21,402 nucleotides of DNA from an uncultured Lachnospiraceae bacterium (GCA_910583895.1 CAJTYJ010000057.1:1-21402); one strand, 5' to 3'. Positions 7,199 to 14,921 are shown, counted from the stretch's first letter. Translations and numbers: made by a program. The notes: generated from the sequence alone by a model not told the origin.

Positions 7199-9390
7199 AG
7201 AAAAAGGAACTGCTGAAATTAAGGACTTTGAATGCTACATCCAAAATGATGCAGATGGCAGATGCAGACGTGCCGCAGCGTACTGTATATAAGAGCTGGA
7301 ATGGTGAGCAGGTTTACTTATCCTATGAGTACAGCCTGTATATGCGCTGCCAGGTCATACACGGCTTTTTAAAAGTGGCCTTTTTCCTCCCGGAGCATAT
7401 GCGGGCGGGAGGGAAAAAAGCTGCTTATGAATTATATATTGATAAAGAAAAGGGGGAATTTATAACCTATGACCGTATCAGGCAGAAATGGCTGACGGCA
7501 AAGGTGGATATGCTCCCATGGCCGGGGTATATTTACGGTTCGAAGAATAAGTGGATCAGTCCGCAGGGACATGATCGGATAAAAAAATATCTGGGCGGAG
7601 AGCATGGAGGCTATCAGGGGCTGCTGGAATACCAGCTAAAGGTCCGTGCGGAGGAATTAAAACGGCGCCATAAGAGGGAGACCGACCCCTGGGACCTGGA
7701 GATGGCACAGACGCCAAAGTTACCCAAAGACTGGAAACGCTGGGTAGATAAAGTCGGTATTAGGGAAAATTATATCTTTTACCAGTACAGTAAGAAAGGA
7801 GCAAAGACAGGATATTGTACGTTCTGTGAAAAAGAAGTGGCAGTCAGTAAGCCCCGCCATAACAAGACGGGGCGCTGTATGCGCTGCCGCCATAAGATTA
7901 CCTATAAGTCCATCGGGAGAGCCGGCACGGTTGTGACGGAGGACGCCAAAATGTATCTGATGCAGCGGTGCGAGGACGGCTTTATCCTCCGGGAATTCAA
8001 CGGATACCGCAGATACCGGAAAGGGGATTATAAAAATCCGGAAGTCAGCAGCTGGGAGATCAGGAGGGCGATTTATGACCATAATGCCAACCCCATAAAC
8101 GCTTATTACTGGGGGTTATATAAACTGGCTGAAACTCGGTGGATCAGGACCTCGTTTTGTGTTCCGAACTGGTATGGGGACGGGAGAGGACGGGTGTATG
8201 GAAAAACCCTCCCGACACTTGGCGCCAGGGAACTGCGCCGCACAGGGATGATCGAAACCCTGCAGGACAGGCAAAAAATCGACCCAGAAAAATACCTTGC
8301 AGTCTATGAGAGAATACCGCAGTTAGAGCAGCTTGCAAAGGCCCATCTTTCAGTCCTGGTGACGGAATGTATGAGGGATTATTACAATTTTGAAAAAGCC
8401 TTCAAAAATCCCCAGTCCGGAAGCCTGCTGAAACTCTTAGGGATTGATTCCCAGCAGTTGAAACGGCTCCGGAAGAACAGGGGCGGAAGGAAGTTCCTGG
8501 CGTGGCTGCAGTTTGAAAAAGCCACCGGTAAGTGTCTGACGGATGAAACGGTTGCCTGGTTCTGTAAAGAAGATATCCTGCCGGACCGGCTGCGGTTTAT
8601 CACGGACCGGATGAGTGTTGTGCAGATCTTTAACTATATCCGGCGCCAGATGCGGGAAAACGGCATGAAGAGTGGCGAGGTGCTCACTACATGGAGCGAT
8701 TATCTTTCTATGGCCTGCCGCCTTAAAATGGATGTCAATGATGCCATCATCTACCGTGTCCGGAAACTTCGCCAGCGGCATGATGAACTGGTGGAGCTTT
8801 GCGGGCAGAAAGAACTGGCAATCAGGGCGGGGGAGATTCTGGAGAAATACCCGCATGTTGAGGACATTTATCAGGAAGTAAAAGAGGTTTATGGGTATAC
8901 GGGGGAAGACTACACCGTCATTGTACCGTCACGGATTGAGGAGATCATGGATGAAGGGGAAAAACTTCATCATTGTGTCGGGAGCAGCGACAGGTACTGG
9001 GAGCGCATTGAAAGAAGGGAAAGCTATGTGCTGTTCCTTCGCAGGGTTTCTAAACCCGATGCCCCCTATTATACCCTGGAGATTGAGCCGGACGGGACGG
9101 TAAGGCAGAAACGGACAATGTATGACCGTCAGAAGGAGGACATTAAAGATGCGGAAAAATTCCTGCGGGAATGGCAGAAGGTAATTTCCAAAAGGATCAC
9201 CGCAAAAGAGAGAGGGTTTGCAGAAAAAAGCCGTATTCTGCGGAACCAGGAATTTACACAGATGCGGGAAAACCAGGTCATCATCCATACCGGCGACCTG
9301 CGGGGGCAGCTTCTGGTCGATGTTCTGATGAAGGATCTGATGGAGAACAAAGAGGAACTTGCGGGAACTGCATTGGCAGATGCCGCTTAA
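7195..9390 (+). CDS. pcfJ: PcfJ-like protein
   Basis: 731 residues, soluble, homologous in layout to PcfJ proteins of pheromone-type and other conjugative elements of Firmicutes; PcfJ's biochemical role is not established. The central part carries a zinc-ribbon pair, C208-x2-C211 (CTFC) and C228-x2-C231 (CMRC), followed by RHKITYKSIGRAG. The C-terminal PcfJ core has the hallmark LHHCVGSSDRYW (H592, H593, C594, G596) with YYTLEIEPDGTVRQ shortly after. The start ATG 7195 overlaps the previous stop, and an AGGAGG lies just upstream in that gene (about 7180). Position next to a PcfK-family gene and downstream of helicase and primase fits a transfer or replication function. PcfJ identity is firm; the function is inference. 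Confidence 0.9.
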   Translation: MKKKELLKLRTLNATSKMMQMADADVPQRTVYKSWNGEQVYLSYEYSLYMRCQVIHGFLKVAFFLPEHMRAGGKKAAYELYIDKEKGEFITYDRIRQKWLTAKVDMLPWPGYIYGSKNKWISPQGHDRIKKYLGGEHGGYQGLLEYQLKVRAEELKRRHKRETDPWDLEMAQTPKLPKDWKRWVDKVGIRENYIFYQYSKKGAKTGYCTFCEKEVAVSKPRHNKTGRCMRCRHKITYKSIGRAGTVVTEDAKMYLMQRCEDGFILREFNGYRRYRKGDYKNPEVSSWEIRRAIYDHNANPINAYYWGLYKLAETRWIRTSFCVPNWYGDGRGRVYGKTLPTLGARELRRTGMIETLQDRQKIDPEKYLAVYERIPQLEQLAKAHLSVLVTECMRDYYNFEKAFKNPQSGSLLKLLGIDSQQLKRLRKNRGGRKFLAWLQFEKATGKCLTDETVAWFCKEDILPDRLRFITDRMSVVQIFNYIRRQMRENGMKSGEVLTTWSDYLSMACRLKMDVNDAIIYRVRKLRQRHDELVELCGQKELAIRAGEILEKYPHVEDIYQEVKEVYGYTGEDYTVIVPSRIEEIMDEGEKLHHCVGSSDRYWERIERRESYVLFLRRVSKPDAPYYTLEIEPDGTVRQKRTMYDRQKEDIKDAEKFLREWQKVISKRITAKERGFAEKSRILRNQEFTQMRENQVIIHTGDLRGQLLVDVLMKDLMENKEELAGTALADAA

Positions 9391-9398
9391 TAGTATGT

Positions 9399-9429
9399 GG
9401 CGGGATGTCTTAGAACATCCTGCCCTTTT
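9399..9429 (+). terminator. Terminator-like hairpin after pcfJ
   Basis: GGCGGGATGT (9399-9408) pairs over ten positions, one of them G-T, with ACATCCTGCC (9415-9424), leaving a six-base loop. CTTTT follows. The T run is short, so partial termination or 3'-end stabilisation is likelier than a full stop. The next ribosome site AAGGAGG begins only 8 bases later (9437). Confidence 0.55.
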
Positions 9430-9448
9430 CCATAATAAGGAGGAATCT

Positions 9449-9772
9449 ATGGTAAAAAATCTGAGCCAGTTGAAAAAGACTTTGAAGAAGGGAACCTGCT
9501 TCGAGATCACCGCCCACTGCCGCCCGGAATACGTGGGGCAGAAACGGAAGGTCACGGCGGCAAATACCCAGGGATTTTACAGTATCGTGCCGGAGGAACC
9601 GGGCTGCAAGGTCACCCTTGCCAACAACGGGAAGGGGTCTGTCCTCTGGTGGAGCAACGCCCCGTTCTGGGAATTTGAGAATGGGATCTGCAGTATATAC
9701 TGCAATGATAAAGAACACACGGAAAAATTTTTAGTTATGTCATTCCGCATCACAGGGCAGGAGGTGGCTTAA
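9449..9772 (+). CDS. Small conserved-looking protein of unknown function
   Basis: 107 residues from ATG 9449, set by a full AAGGAGG at 9437-9443; a longer in-frame start at 9359 overlaps pcfJ and is not supported. The product is soluble, with cysteines and aromatic residues spread along it (GTCFEITAHCRPEY, LWWSNAPFWEFENG, CSIYCNDKE). I see no recognisable motif, repeat or membrane segment; two CxxxC-like clusters are not spaced as a zinc ribbon. Its TAA (9770-9772) abuts the ligA ATG at 9773, and the GGAGG for ligA lies within its last codons. Translation of the two is therefore probably coupled, and the protein may assist the ligase or the processing of nicked DNA. That is inference from position only. 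Confidence 0.78.
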   Translation: MVKNLSQLKKTLKKGTCFEITAHCRPEYVGQKRKVTAANTQGFYSIVPEEPGCKVTLANNGKGSVLWWSNAPFWEFENGICSIYCNDKEHTEKFLVMSFRITGQEVA

Positions 9773-11791
9773 ATGGCACAGAACGCATGGGAAAAAATAC
9801 AGGTATTGACCGCACAGTTAAACCGGTACAGGGATGAATATTATTATAACAGCGATGCTCCATCCGTTTCGGATGCAGTCTATGACAGGCTGTATGACGA
9901 GCTGGCAGCATTGGAGAAGGAAACGGGGATATGGATGGCAGATTCCCCCACACAGACAGTGGGCTTTCAGGCAGTCAGTGAGCTTAAAAAGACAGACCAT
10001 CCGATTCCGCTGCTCTCACTGGACAAGACGAAAAGCGTTGAGGAACTGGCCTCCTTTGCAGGGGAACATCAGATCCTTTTGATGTTAAAACTGGACGGCC
10101 TGACGGTCAAGCTGACTTATGAGGATGGGAAACTGATTGAAGCTTCCACCCGTGGTGACGGGGATACCGGAGAAATAATCACCCACAATGTCCGCGGCAT
10201 TTCCGGGATACCACAGCACATTCCCCACAAGGAACGTCTGGTGGTGAGCGGGGAGGCATTTATCCGGCCTGGTGATTTTAAGAAACTGCGGGAAACCCTG
10301 ACGGACAGCAACGGTGAACGCTACAAGAACGGAAGGAACCTAGCGGTTGGCTCCGTGCGTCTGCTGGATGCGGCAGTCTGCCGGGAGCGGAAGGTGATGT
10401 ATATGCCTTTTACCGTAGTGGAAGGATTTCCGGAAATGGAATCAAAGTCCCAGAAACTGCGGAAACTCCCGGAACTGGGCTTTCAGGTCTGCAAATTTGT
10501 CATCAGTAAGCGGAAACTGACCTGCCAGGAGATGGAGGACGGCATCGAAAAGCTGCGGCAGTTTGCAGAGGACGGCGATATCCCCATTGACGGGATCGTG
10601 GCATCCTACAATGACATTGCCTTTTCCCGGTCTTGCGGCAGGACAGGACACCACTATAAGGATGGGATGGCCTTTAAATTCGAGGACGAGCTCCACGAAA
10701 CAAAGCTGCTCTCTATTGAGTGGAATCCTTCCCGTTCCGGGGAGATCTCACCGGTGGCAGTTTTTCAGCCGGTGGAGATAGACGGATGCGGGGTATCCAG
10801 GGCAAGCCTGCACAACCTTTCCTTTATCGAGGGGATGGAGCTGATGCCCGGCTGCCGGATACTGGTCAGCAAGCGGAACATGATCATCCCCCATGTGGAG
10901 GAAAATCTGGACCGTGGCCGTTTTGTCATGGAGCAGGCCGTTCCGGAAAGGTGCCCCTGCTGTGGGGAACCTGCCCGCATCCATGAGAGCCGTTCCGTGG
11001 AAAATGGAAAAGATAAGATTACTAAGACCCTGTTCTGCGATAACCAGAGCTGTGAGACCAGACGCCTGCGCCAGTTCGTGCATTTTGCCAGCCAGAAAGC
11101 CATGAACATCGAAGGACTGTCCGAGGCCACTCTGGAGAAATTCATCGGTAAAGGCTGGATTCACACCTACATGGATATTTATGGGCTTGACCGGCATAAG
11201 GACGAGATCATGAACATGGACGGCTTTGGGGAGAAATCCTGGCAGCGCCTGTGGGATGCCATCCAGGGCAGCAGGAATACCACCTTTGAGCGGTATCTGA
11301 TTGCCATGGATATTCCTATGGTGGGAAATACGGCCAGCCGGACCCTTGCCAGGGTGTTCCACAGCGACCTGGAGGAATTTGAGGATGCGGTGCATCACCA
11401 GTATGATTTTACGCAGCTCCCTGATTTTGGGGATACCCTGCACAACAATATCCATGAATGGTTTTATGATGAAGAAAATCTGTATGTATGGGAAGTGTTA
11501 CAGCAGATGTTACATATCGAAAAAAGGACAGCGGAAAACAATACGGCCGCAGTAAGGGAGAATCCTTTTGAGGGGATGACTGTCGTGGTGACCGGAAAGG
11601 TGGAACCTTATACCCGCAGCGGCATCAATGAAAAGATTGAATCCCTGGGCGCCCATGCCGGGAGTTCGGTGAGCAAAAAGACGGATTACCTGGTCTGCGG
11701 GGAGAATGCCGGGAGCAAGCTGGCAAAGGCAAGGGAGCTGGGGATAACAGTTCTGACGTCGGCCCAGTTTTTCCAGATGGCAGGCGAGTGA
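9773..11791 (+). CDS. ligA: NAD+-dependent DNA ligase paralogue with altered nucleotidyltransferase motif
   Basis: 672 residues, full LigA length. It would seal nicks using NAD+. Visible in order: the Ia domain (YYYNSDAPSVSDAVYDRLYDEL-like, split by none), SLDKTKSVEEL, adenylated lysine K106 in LKLDG, TRGDGDTGEIITHN, GEAF, motif IV DGIVASYND, K302 in AFKFEDE, an OB fold, a four-cysteine zinc finger (CPCC ... CDNQSC), helix-hairpin-helix repeats (NIEGLSEATLEKF, NMDGFGEKSWQRL, MDIPMVGNTASRTLA), and a C-terminal BRCT domain (GMTVVVTGKVEPYTRS to the end). S278 sits where E. coli LigA has Lys290, with spacing to D273 and K302 identical to D285 and K314. That lysine is normally conserved. The host surely has its own LigA, so this is an element paralogue, and reduced or specialised activity is possible. 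Confidence 0.93.
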   Translation: MAQNAWEKIQVLTAQLNRYRDEYYYNSDAPSVSDAVYDRLYDELAALEKETGIWMADSPTQTVGFQAVSELKKTDHPIPLLSLDKTKSVEELASFAGEHQILLMLKLDGLTVKLTYEDGKLIEASTRGDGDTGEIITHNVRGISGIPQHIPHKERLVVSGEAFIRPGDFKKLRETLTDSNGERYKNGRNLAVGSVRLLDAAVCRERKVMYMPFTVVEGFPEMESKSQKLRKLPELGFQVCKFVISKRKLTCQEMEDGIEKLRQFAEDGDIPIDGIVASYNDIAFSRSCGRTGHHYKDGMAFKFEDELHETKLLSIEWNPSRSGEISPVAVFQPVEIDGCGVSRASLHNLSFIEGMELMPGCRILVSKRNMIIPHVEENLDRGRFVMEQAVPERCPCCGEPARIHESRSVENGKDKITKTLFCDNQSCETRRLRQFVHFASQKAMNIEGLSEATLEKFIGKGWIHTYMDIYGLDRHKDEIMNMDGFGEKSWQRLWDAIQGSRNTTFERYLIAMDIPMVGNTASRTLARVFHSDLEEFEDAVHHQYDFTQLPDFGDTLHNNIHEWFYDEENLYVWEVLQQMLHIEKRTAENNTAAVRENPFEGMTVVVTGKVEPYTRSGINEKIESLGAHAGSSVSKKTDYLVCGENAGSKLAKARELGITVLTSAQFFQMAGE

Positions 11792-11839
11792 AAGACCCCT
11801 TAACAGGCTGCGGCCAGAAACAAGTAAATCATAGCATAC

Positions 11840-11863
11840 GGGGGAGAGAAAAGAGGCTCCCCC
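11840..11863 (+). other. GC-rich hairpin upstream of a ribosome site
   Basis: GGGGGAG (11840-11846) pairs with CTCCCCC (11857-11863) around a purine-rich ten-base loop. No T run follows, so it is not a standard terminator. It lies 8 bases before AAGGAGG (11872-11878) of the next gene and could be an RNA processing, stability or translation-control element. Confidence 0.45.
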
Positions 11864-11885
11864 CTGTCTGGAAGGAGGCTATAAG

Positions 11886-12512
11886 ATGAATAACAGGACG
11901 ATGATAAAACTATCCGCATCCGAGGACTGCATTACCCTGCGGACGCTCTCGAAAGATTGCCATTCTCCCCAGGGCTTTGTCCTTACGGAGAAAGAACTGC
12001 TGGAACTGGAAGAAAGAAGATATATGACGGTATCCGATATCCGCTCCTTTGCAAAAGTGTCGTTACGGAAGTCATTCGAGCAGGCGGAGATTCTGGAAAT
12101 AGAATTTACTTGGCTCAGTGACGCAGGGGGAGGGAAGGTGTCCGGCAGGACTGAAACAGTCCGGCTTTCCTATGAGAAATTTAAAAGTTCCATAATGCAG
12201 AGCCGGGAGGACGGTATGCAGATAAAGATGCTGTCCTTAGAGGAAGACGGCAGGCCAAAGATTGAGTTCCAGAGCAGGAGAAATCTGAAGGCAGTGGCAG
12301 AAACGAAGGCATTGCGGAAAAAGCTGGGGAAGTTCCTGGCAGACCATTTCCTGAGATGGAAAGGCAGCAGGCAGATCACGGTGTATGATGATTTTGAACC
12401 GTACAGCTTTTTCTTCCAGGAACAGACGCCCTATGGGAACGGCATGTGCGGGGGAGTTATCCTCCACGGCCGGGAGAATCTGGAGAAGGCGTACTATGGG
12501 ATACATACCTGA
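11886..12512 (+). CDS. Unrecognised 208-residue protein closing the operon
   Basis: Start ATG 11886 follows AAGGAGG (11872-11878) at 7 bases. The product is soluble, mixed alpha/beta by eye, with a basic helix in the middle (RRNLKAVAETKALRKKLGKF, residues ~130-150) and a C-terminal segment ending VILHGRENLEKAYYGIHT. I recognise no domain, catalytic motif, signal peptide or membrane segment. It is the last gene before the strong terminator at 12541, 94 bases after ligA, and shares codon style and orientation with the DNA-metabolism operon, so it probably belongs to that module. Function unknown. Confidence 0.75.
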   Translation: MNNRTMIKLSASEDCITLRTLSKDCHSPQGFVLTEKELLELEERRYMTVSDIRSFAKVSLRKSFEQAEILEIEFTWLSDAGGGKVSGRTETVRLSYEKFKSSIMQSREDGMQIKMLSLEEDGRPKIEFQSRRNLKAVAETKALRKKLGKFLADHFLRWKGSRQITVYDDFEPYSFFFQEQTPYGNGMCGGVILHGRENLEKAYYGIHT

Positions 12513-12540
12513 CCGGATGGATAGGACAAGTTAAGGTGTA

Positions 12541-12590
12541 AAAAAACAGGATACGGCAGAAATAATGCTGCCGGTCCTGTTTTTTATTTT
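12541..12590 (+). terminator. Strong intrinsic terminator ending the DNA-metabolism operon
   Basis: AAAAAACAGGA (12541-12551) pairs with TCCTGTTTTTT (12575-12585), and GGCAG (12555-12559) pairs with CTGCC (12568-12572), with a three-base interior mismatch. The A and T tracts make it usable in both directions. It separates the operon from the parM cassette. Confidence 0.85.
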
Positions 12591-12598
12591 TGTTGGGA

Positions 12599-12631
12599 AA
12601 TGCGTATCTAATGCGTAAGTAATAAGTATAA
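12599..12631 (+). repeat. Three in-phase 11-bp direct repeats upstream of parM, candidate parC/operator
   Basis: Units at 12599 (AATGCGTATCT), 12610 (AATGCGTAAGT) and 12621 (AATAAGTATAA) follow each other without gaps. The first two share 8 leading bases; the third keeps AAT..GTA. The classical R1 parC site is built of 11-bp direct repeats bound by ParR, so the unit length and the position just before parM fit. The small copy number makes this tentative. Confidence 0.45.
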
Positions 12632-12654
12632 AGAAAAAAAGGAGATGAAAAACT

Positions 12655-13569
12655 ATGTTAATTGCAATCGACCACGGGAACAAACAGATGAAGACGATCC
12701 ACAGCAAGCCCTTTGTGTCCGGGCTAATGGAGAGCATTACCAGACCATTCGGCAGCAACATCCTGGAATACCAGGGGAAGTTTTACACGCTGTCAAACCA
12801 GAGGATTCCTTATAAGAGGGATAAGACAGAGGACGACCGCTTTTTTATCCTTACTTTGTTCGGGATTGCGGAGGAACTCCATTTAAAGGAAAGGTATGGG
12901 GAAGAAGTAGTGCATATCGCTCTTGCAGTGGGGCTTCCGCCAGCCCATTACGGGGCGCAGAATCAGTCCTTTATACGGTATTTTTCCAACAGGGGCATTG
13001 TAAACTTCCAGTACCGTGATAATCCATATACCATCTATATTGAGGATGTGCGCTGTTATCCCCAGGCTTTTGCGGCGGCCGTGACCATGATGGACAGGCT
13101 GCTGGACAAGCCAAGGGTGCTTATCGTAGATATCGGCGGATTTACGGCAGACTACCTGATGATGCGTTCCGGCCGGGCGGATCTGAGTATCTGCGATTCC
13201 TTGGAAAACGGAGTGATCCTGCTCTATAACCGGATTCGGACGAAAGCCAATTCAGAATTTGACATCCTGCTGGAAGAAACGGATATTGATGGTATTTTAA
13301 AGGACGGTGAGAGCACCTATGCCCCGAAAGTTTCCTCCCTTGTGGAAAATCTGGCACAGGATTTTGTAAATGACCTGGCAAACAGCCTGCGGGAGCGTAT
13401 GCTGGATCTGATGTCTGGCATGGTGGTATTTGTGGGCGGCGGCGCCATCCTTCTGCGCCGGCAGATTGAAGCATCCGGGAAGGTGGGGAACCCTTTGTTT
13501 GTGGAGGATATCAATGCCAATGCAAAAGGTTATGAATTTCTCTATAAGATGGAAACGGCAGGCAGGTGA
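12655..13569 (+). CDS. parM: ParM/StbA-like actin-family ATPase for element segregation
   Basis: 304 residues, slightly shorter than R1 ParM (~320). Actin-fold nucleotide motifs are visible: phosphate-1 AIDHGNKQMK (D6, G8), phosphate-2 IVDIGGFTADY (D159-T164) and the adenosine motif VFVGGGA (G261-G263). Such proteins polymerise into dynamic filaments that push sister plasmids apart, bound at the ends by ParR-parC complexes. ATG 12655 has AAGGAG (12639-12644) upstream, 10 bases away. The gene follows a terminator and three short direct repeats and is followed within 5 bases by a ribbon-helix-helix-like gene, the standard ParMR order. Many Lachnospiraceae integrative elements also carry such a gene, so it does not prove that the element is a plasmid. 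Confidence 0.87.
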   Translation: MLIAIDHGNKQMKTIHSKPFVSGLMESITRPFGSNILEYQGKFYTLSNQRIPYKRDKTEDDRFFILTLFGIAEELHLKERYGEEVVHIALAVGLPPAHYGAQNQSFIRYFSNRGIVNFQYRDNPYTIYIEDVRCYPQAFAAAVTMMDRLLDKPRVLIVDIGGFTADYLMMRSGRADLSICDSLENGVILLYNRIRTKANSEFDILLEETDIDGILKDGESTYAPKVSSLVENLAQDFVNDLANSLRERMLDLMSGMVVFVGGGAILLRRQIEASGKVGNPLFVEDINANAKGYEFLYKMETAGR

Positions 13570-13573
13570 GTTT

Positions 13574-13978
13574 ATGGGTGGAAAGAAGGACCGGGAGCGG
13601 TTCAGTATCAAATTTAATGAAAATGATCCGGCCCATGACGCCGTGATTCGTCTGTTGGAAAAACAGGGGCCGCGCAGCAAAGCACAGTTTCTTGTGAATG
13701 CGGTCCTCCACTATATCAACTGCCCGGAAACACCGGATATTGCCATTCCCCAGACCGTAGACAGGGCGGCAATCGAAGAAATCGTTGCGGAGATTCTGTC
13801 AGGGAATAAGGATATAAGGCAGAATAGTTCCAGGTCAGATACAGGCAGGGAGCATATGGCGGAACGGGGAACAGTAAGACCGAAAAAGGGGACGGGGGAA
13901 GAGGAGCCACGGGAAGAAATGGATCAGGCAACCTTTGCGTTGATTGCAGATACCATGTCGGCGTTTCGGAGCAGCTAA
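13574..13978 (+). CDS. parR: ParR-like ribbon-helix-helix DNA-binding protein
   Basis: 134 residues. The N-terminal ~45 residues (RFSIKFNENDPAHDAVIRLL then GPRSKAQFLVNAVLHYI) look like a ribbon-helix-helix fold: a short beta strand followed by two helices. It is preceded by the parM stop at 13567-13569 and uses ATG 13574 with a weak AGGTGAG site, so translation is probably coupled to parM. The remainder is polar and disordered (residues ~85-120), with a short helix at the end (DQATFALIADTMSAF), possibly the ParM-contacting tail as in other ParR proteins. Expected to bind the repeats upstream of parM and repress the operon. The family call rests on context plus this weak motif. Confidence 0.72.
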   Translation: MGGKKDRERFSIKFNENDPAHDAVIRLLEKQGPRSKAQFLVNAVLHYINCPETPDIAIPQTVDRAAIEEIVAEILSGNKDIRQNSSRSDTGREHMAERGTVRPKKGTGEEEPREEMDQATFALIADTMSAFRSS

Positions 13979-14011
13979 AAGCACAGGGAGGTCATTTTCC
14001 GCTCTGTGCTT
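13979..14011. terminator. Short inverted repeat at the convergent parR / XRE junction
   Basis: AAGCACAG (13979-13986) pairs with CTGTGCTT (14004-14011) around a 17-base loop. It spans the end of the minus-strand XRE gene. The plus-strand side continues CCCTTTCTT, a poor T run, so a weak terminator is the best reading. Confidence 0.35.
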
Positions 14012-14336
14012 CCCTTTCTTCCAGTGCCAGGATAAAACTGTTGATAATATCCTCCAGATGGCGGTATTGTATGGGAGGAAGGTCTGAAATTTTGGTGAGC
14101 AGTATGGAATGGTCACTGGCATTTGTTTCACCAAGGAGCAGATAATCGGTGCTGATGTCAAGGGCGGAACATACCCGGATGATATTTTCCGGACGGAGCG
14201 CTTTTTTGCCGAGTTCTGCCGAGGAAATAGTCTGTGGAGTAATACCTGCTTTTTCTGCCAGTTCCTCCTGTGTCATGCGGAGTTGTTTCCTGCGGCCCAA
14301 TATGCGATTGCCGATCTGCCTTAATAAGTCATCCAT
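13992..14336 (-). CDS. XRE-family helix-turn-helix regulator (first module)
   Basis: 114 residues read from ATG 14336, with AAGGAGG a few bases upstream on the minus strand. The helix-turn-helix is at residues ~10-65: LGRRKQLRMTQEELAEKAGITPQTISSAE followed by LGKKALRPENIIRVCSALDISTDYLLLG. This is the cro/C1/XRE fold. The C-terminal ~40 residues are polar and helical, probably for dimerisation. The gene diverges from the small acidic gene at 14496, and the intervening region has promoters for both directions plus a TGCTATGG direct repeat. It is most likely an autoregulated repressor. Its target may include element transfer genes, but nothing in the sequence shows this. Confidence 0.88.
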   Translation of the reverse strand: MDDLLRQIGNRILGRRKQLRMTQEELAEKAGITPQTISSAELGKKALRPENIIRVCSALDISTDYLLLGETNASDHSILLTKISDLPPIQYRHLEDIINSFILALEEREAQSGK

Positions 14337-14353
14337 TCCCTTGCCTCCTTGCT

Positions 14354-14381
14354 TGCTATGGACTAATTTTATCTGCTATGG
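14354..14381. promoter_or_regulatory. Direct repeat TGCTATGG over the XRE promoter, candidate operator
   Basis: TGCTATGG occurs at 14354-14361 and 14374-14381, 20 bp apart (about two helical turns). On the minus strand the region reads TTAATT, 17 bases, TAAAAT (14394 down to 14366), a plausible promoter for the XRE gene. One repeat lies in the spacer and the other near the expected start of transcription, which suits autorepression. Confidence 0.45.
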
Positions 14382-14404
14382 CATAAATAATTAAGCGGTT
14401 ATAG

Positions 14405-14434
14405 TTGATAAAACTCTCCTATGATATGTATAAT
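14405..14434 (+). promoter_or_regulatory. Sigma-A promoter for the 112-residue acidic gene
   Basis: TTGATA (14405-14410), an 18-base spacer, and a perfect TATAAT (14429-14434). Transcription would begin near 14441, about 55 bases before the ATG at 14496. Confidence 0.65.
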
Positions 14435-14495
14435 GAACAGTAAGGGTAAAAATATAAGGAAATGTGGAAAATATAACAGAAAAAGGAGAAGTGAA

Positions 14496-14834
14496 ATGTT
14501 AAATGATGTATGGATGAAAATTGCCCAGTTTCTGGGAACCTTAAACGGGGAGAATGTAAAGCGTGAAAGCTATGTGCTTACCCCGGAATTTGAAGCGGCT
14601 CTGGAGGCATGGAAGGAAACGGAGCAGGAGTGGGAAGTGTTTCTGGAAACCCTGCCTGCAGAAGAGCAGGAGAAGGCAGAGGAAATGAAAGAGCGCCTGG
14701 AAGATTTTGCGTCTGCTCAGGAGAAGCGTGCCTATATCCAGGGGTATGCGGACTGCGTACAGGCGCTGTACCACATGGGGCTTCTGAAAGAGAATGAAGG
14801 GCTGAAATGGGCGGAGAAGATGGACGTGCATTGA
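14496..14834 (+). CDS. Small acidic helical protein, unknown function
   Basis: 112 residues from ATG 14496, with AAGGAG (14483-14488) 7 bases upstream; an earlier in-frame ATG at 14421 overlaps the -10 box and is rejected. The protein is rich in glutamate and almost wholly helical by eye (ALEAWKETEQEWEVFLETLP, then EEQEKAEEMKERLEDFASAQ), ending YIQGYADCVQALYHMGLL. The last part recalls small Clostridia proteins with a conserved F/Y-I-x-G-Y/F-x-x-G-like helix, but I cannot name a family. It diverges from the XRE gene at 14336 and is a candidate partner or antirepressor for it; this is inference from arrangement. Confidence 0.75.
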   Translation: MLNDVWMKIAQFLGTLNGENVKRESYVLTPEFEAALEAWKETEQEWEVFLETLPAEEQEKAEEMKERLEDFASAQEKRAYIQGYADCVQALYHMGLLKENEGLKWAEKMDVH

Positions 14835-14876
14835 GAAATGCCTATGGAAAAATGGGGATTAACTAAAAAGGGCATG

Positions 14877-14921
14877 AGGAACAGGATACCATCTATAGAC
14901 AAGTAGCGGCATCCTGTTTCT
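14877..14921. terminator. Bidirectional terminator between convergent genes
   Basis: AGGAACAGGAT (14877-14887) pairs with ATCCTGTTTCT (14911-14921) over eleven positions (one G-T), with a 23-base loop. On the plus strand ATTTTTCTG follows. The right arm overlaps the stop codon of the minus-strand XRE gene. Confidence 0.6.
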
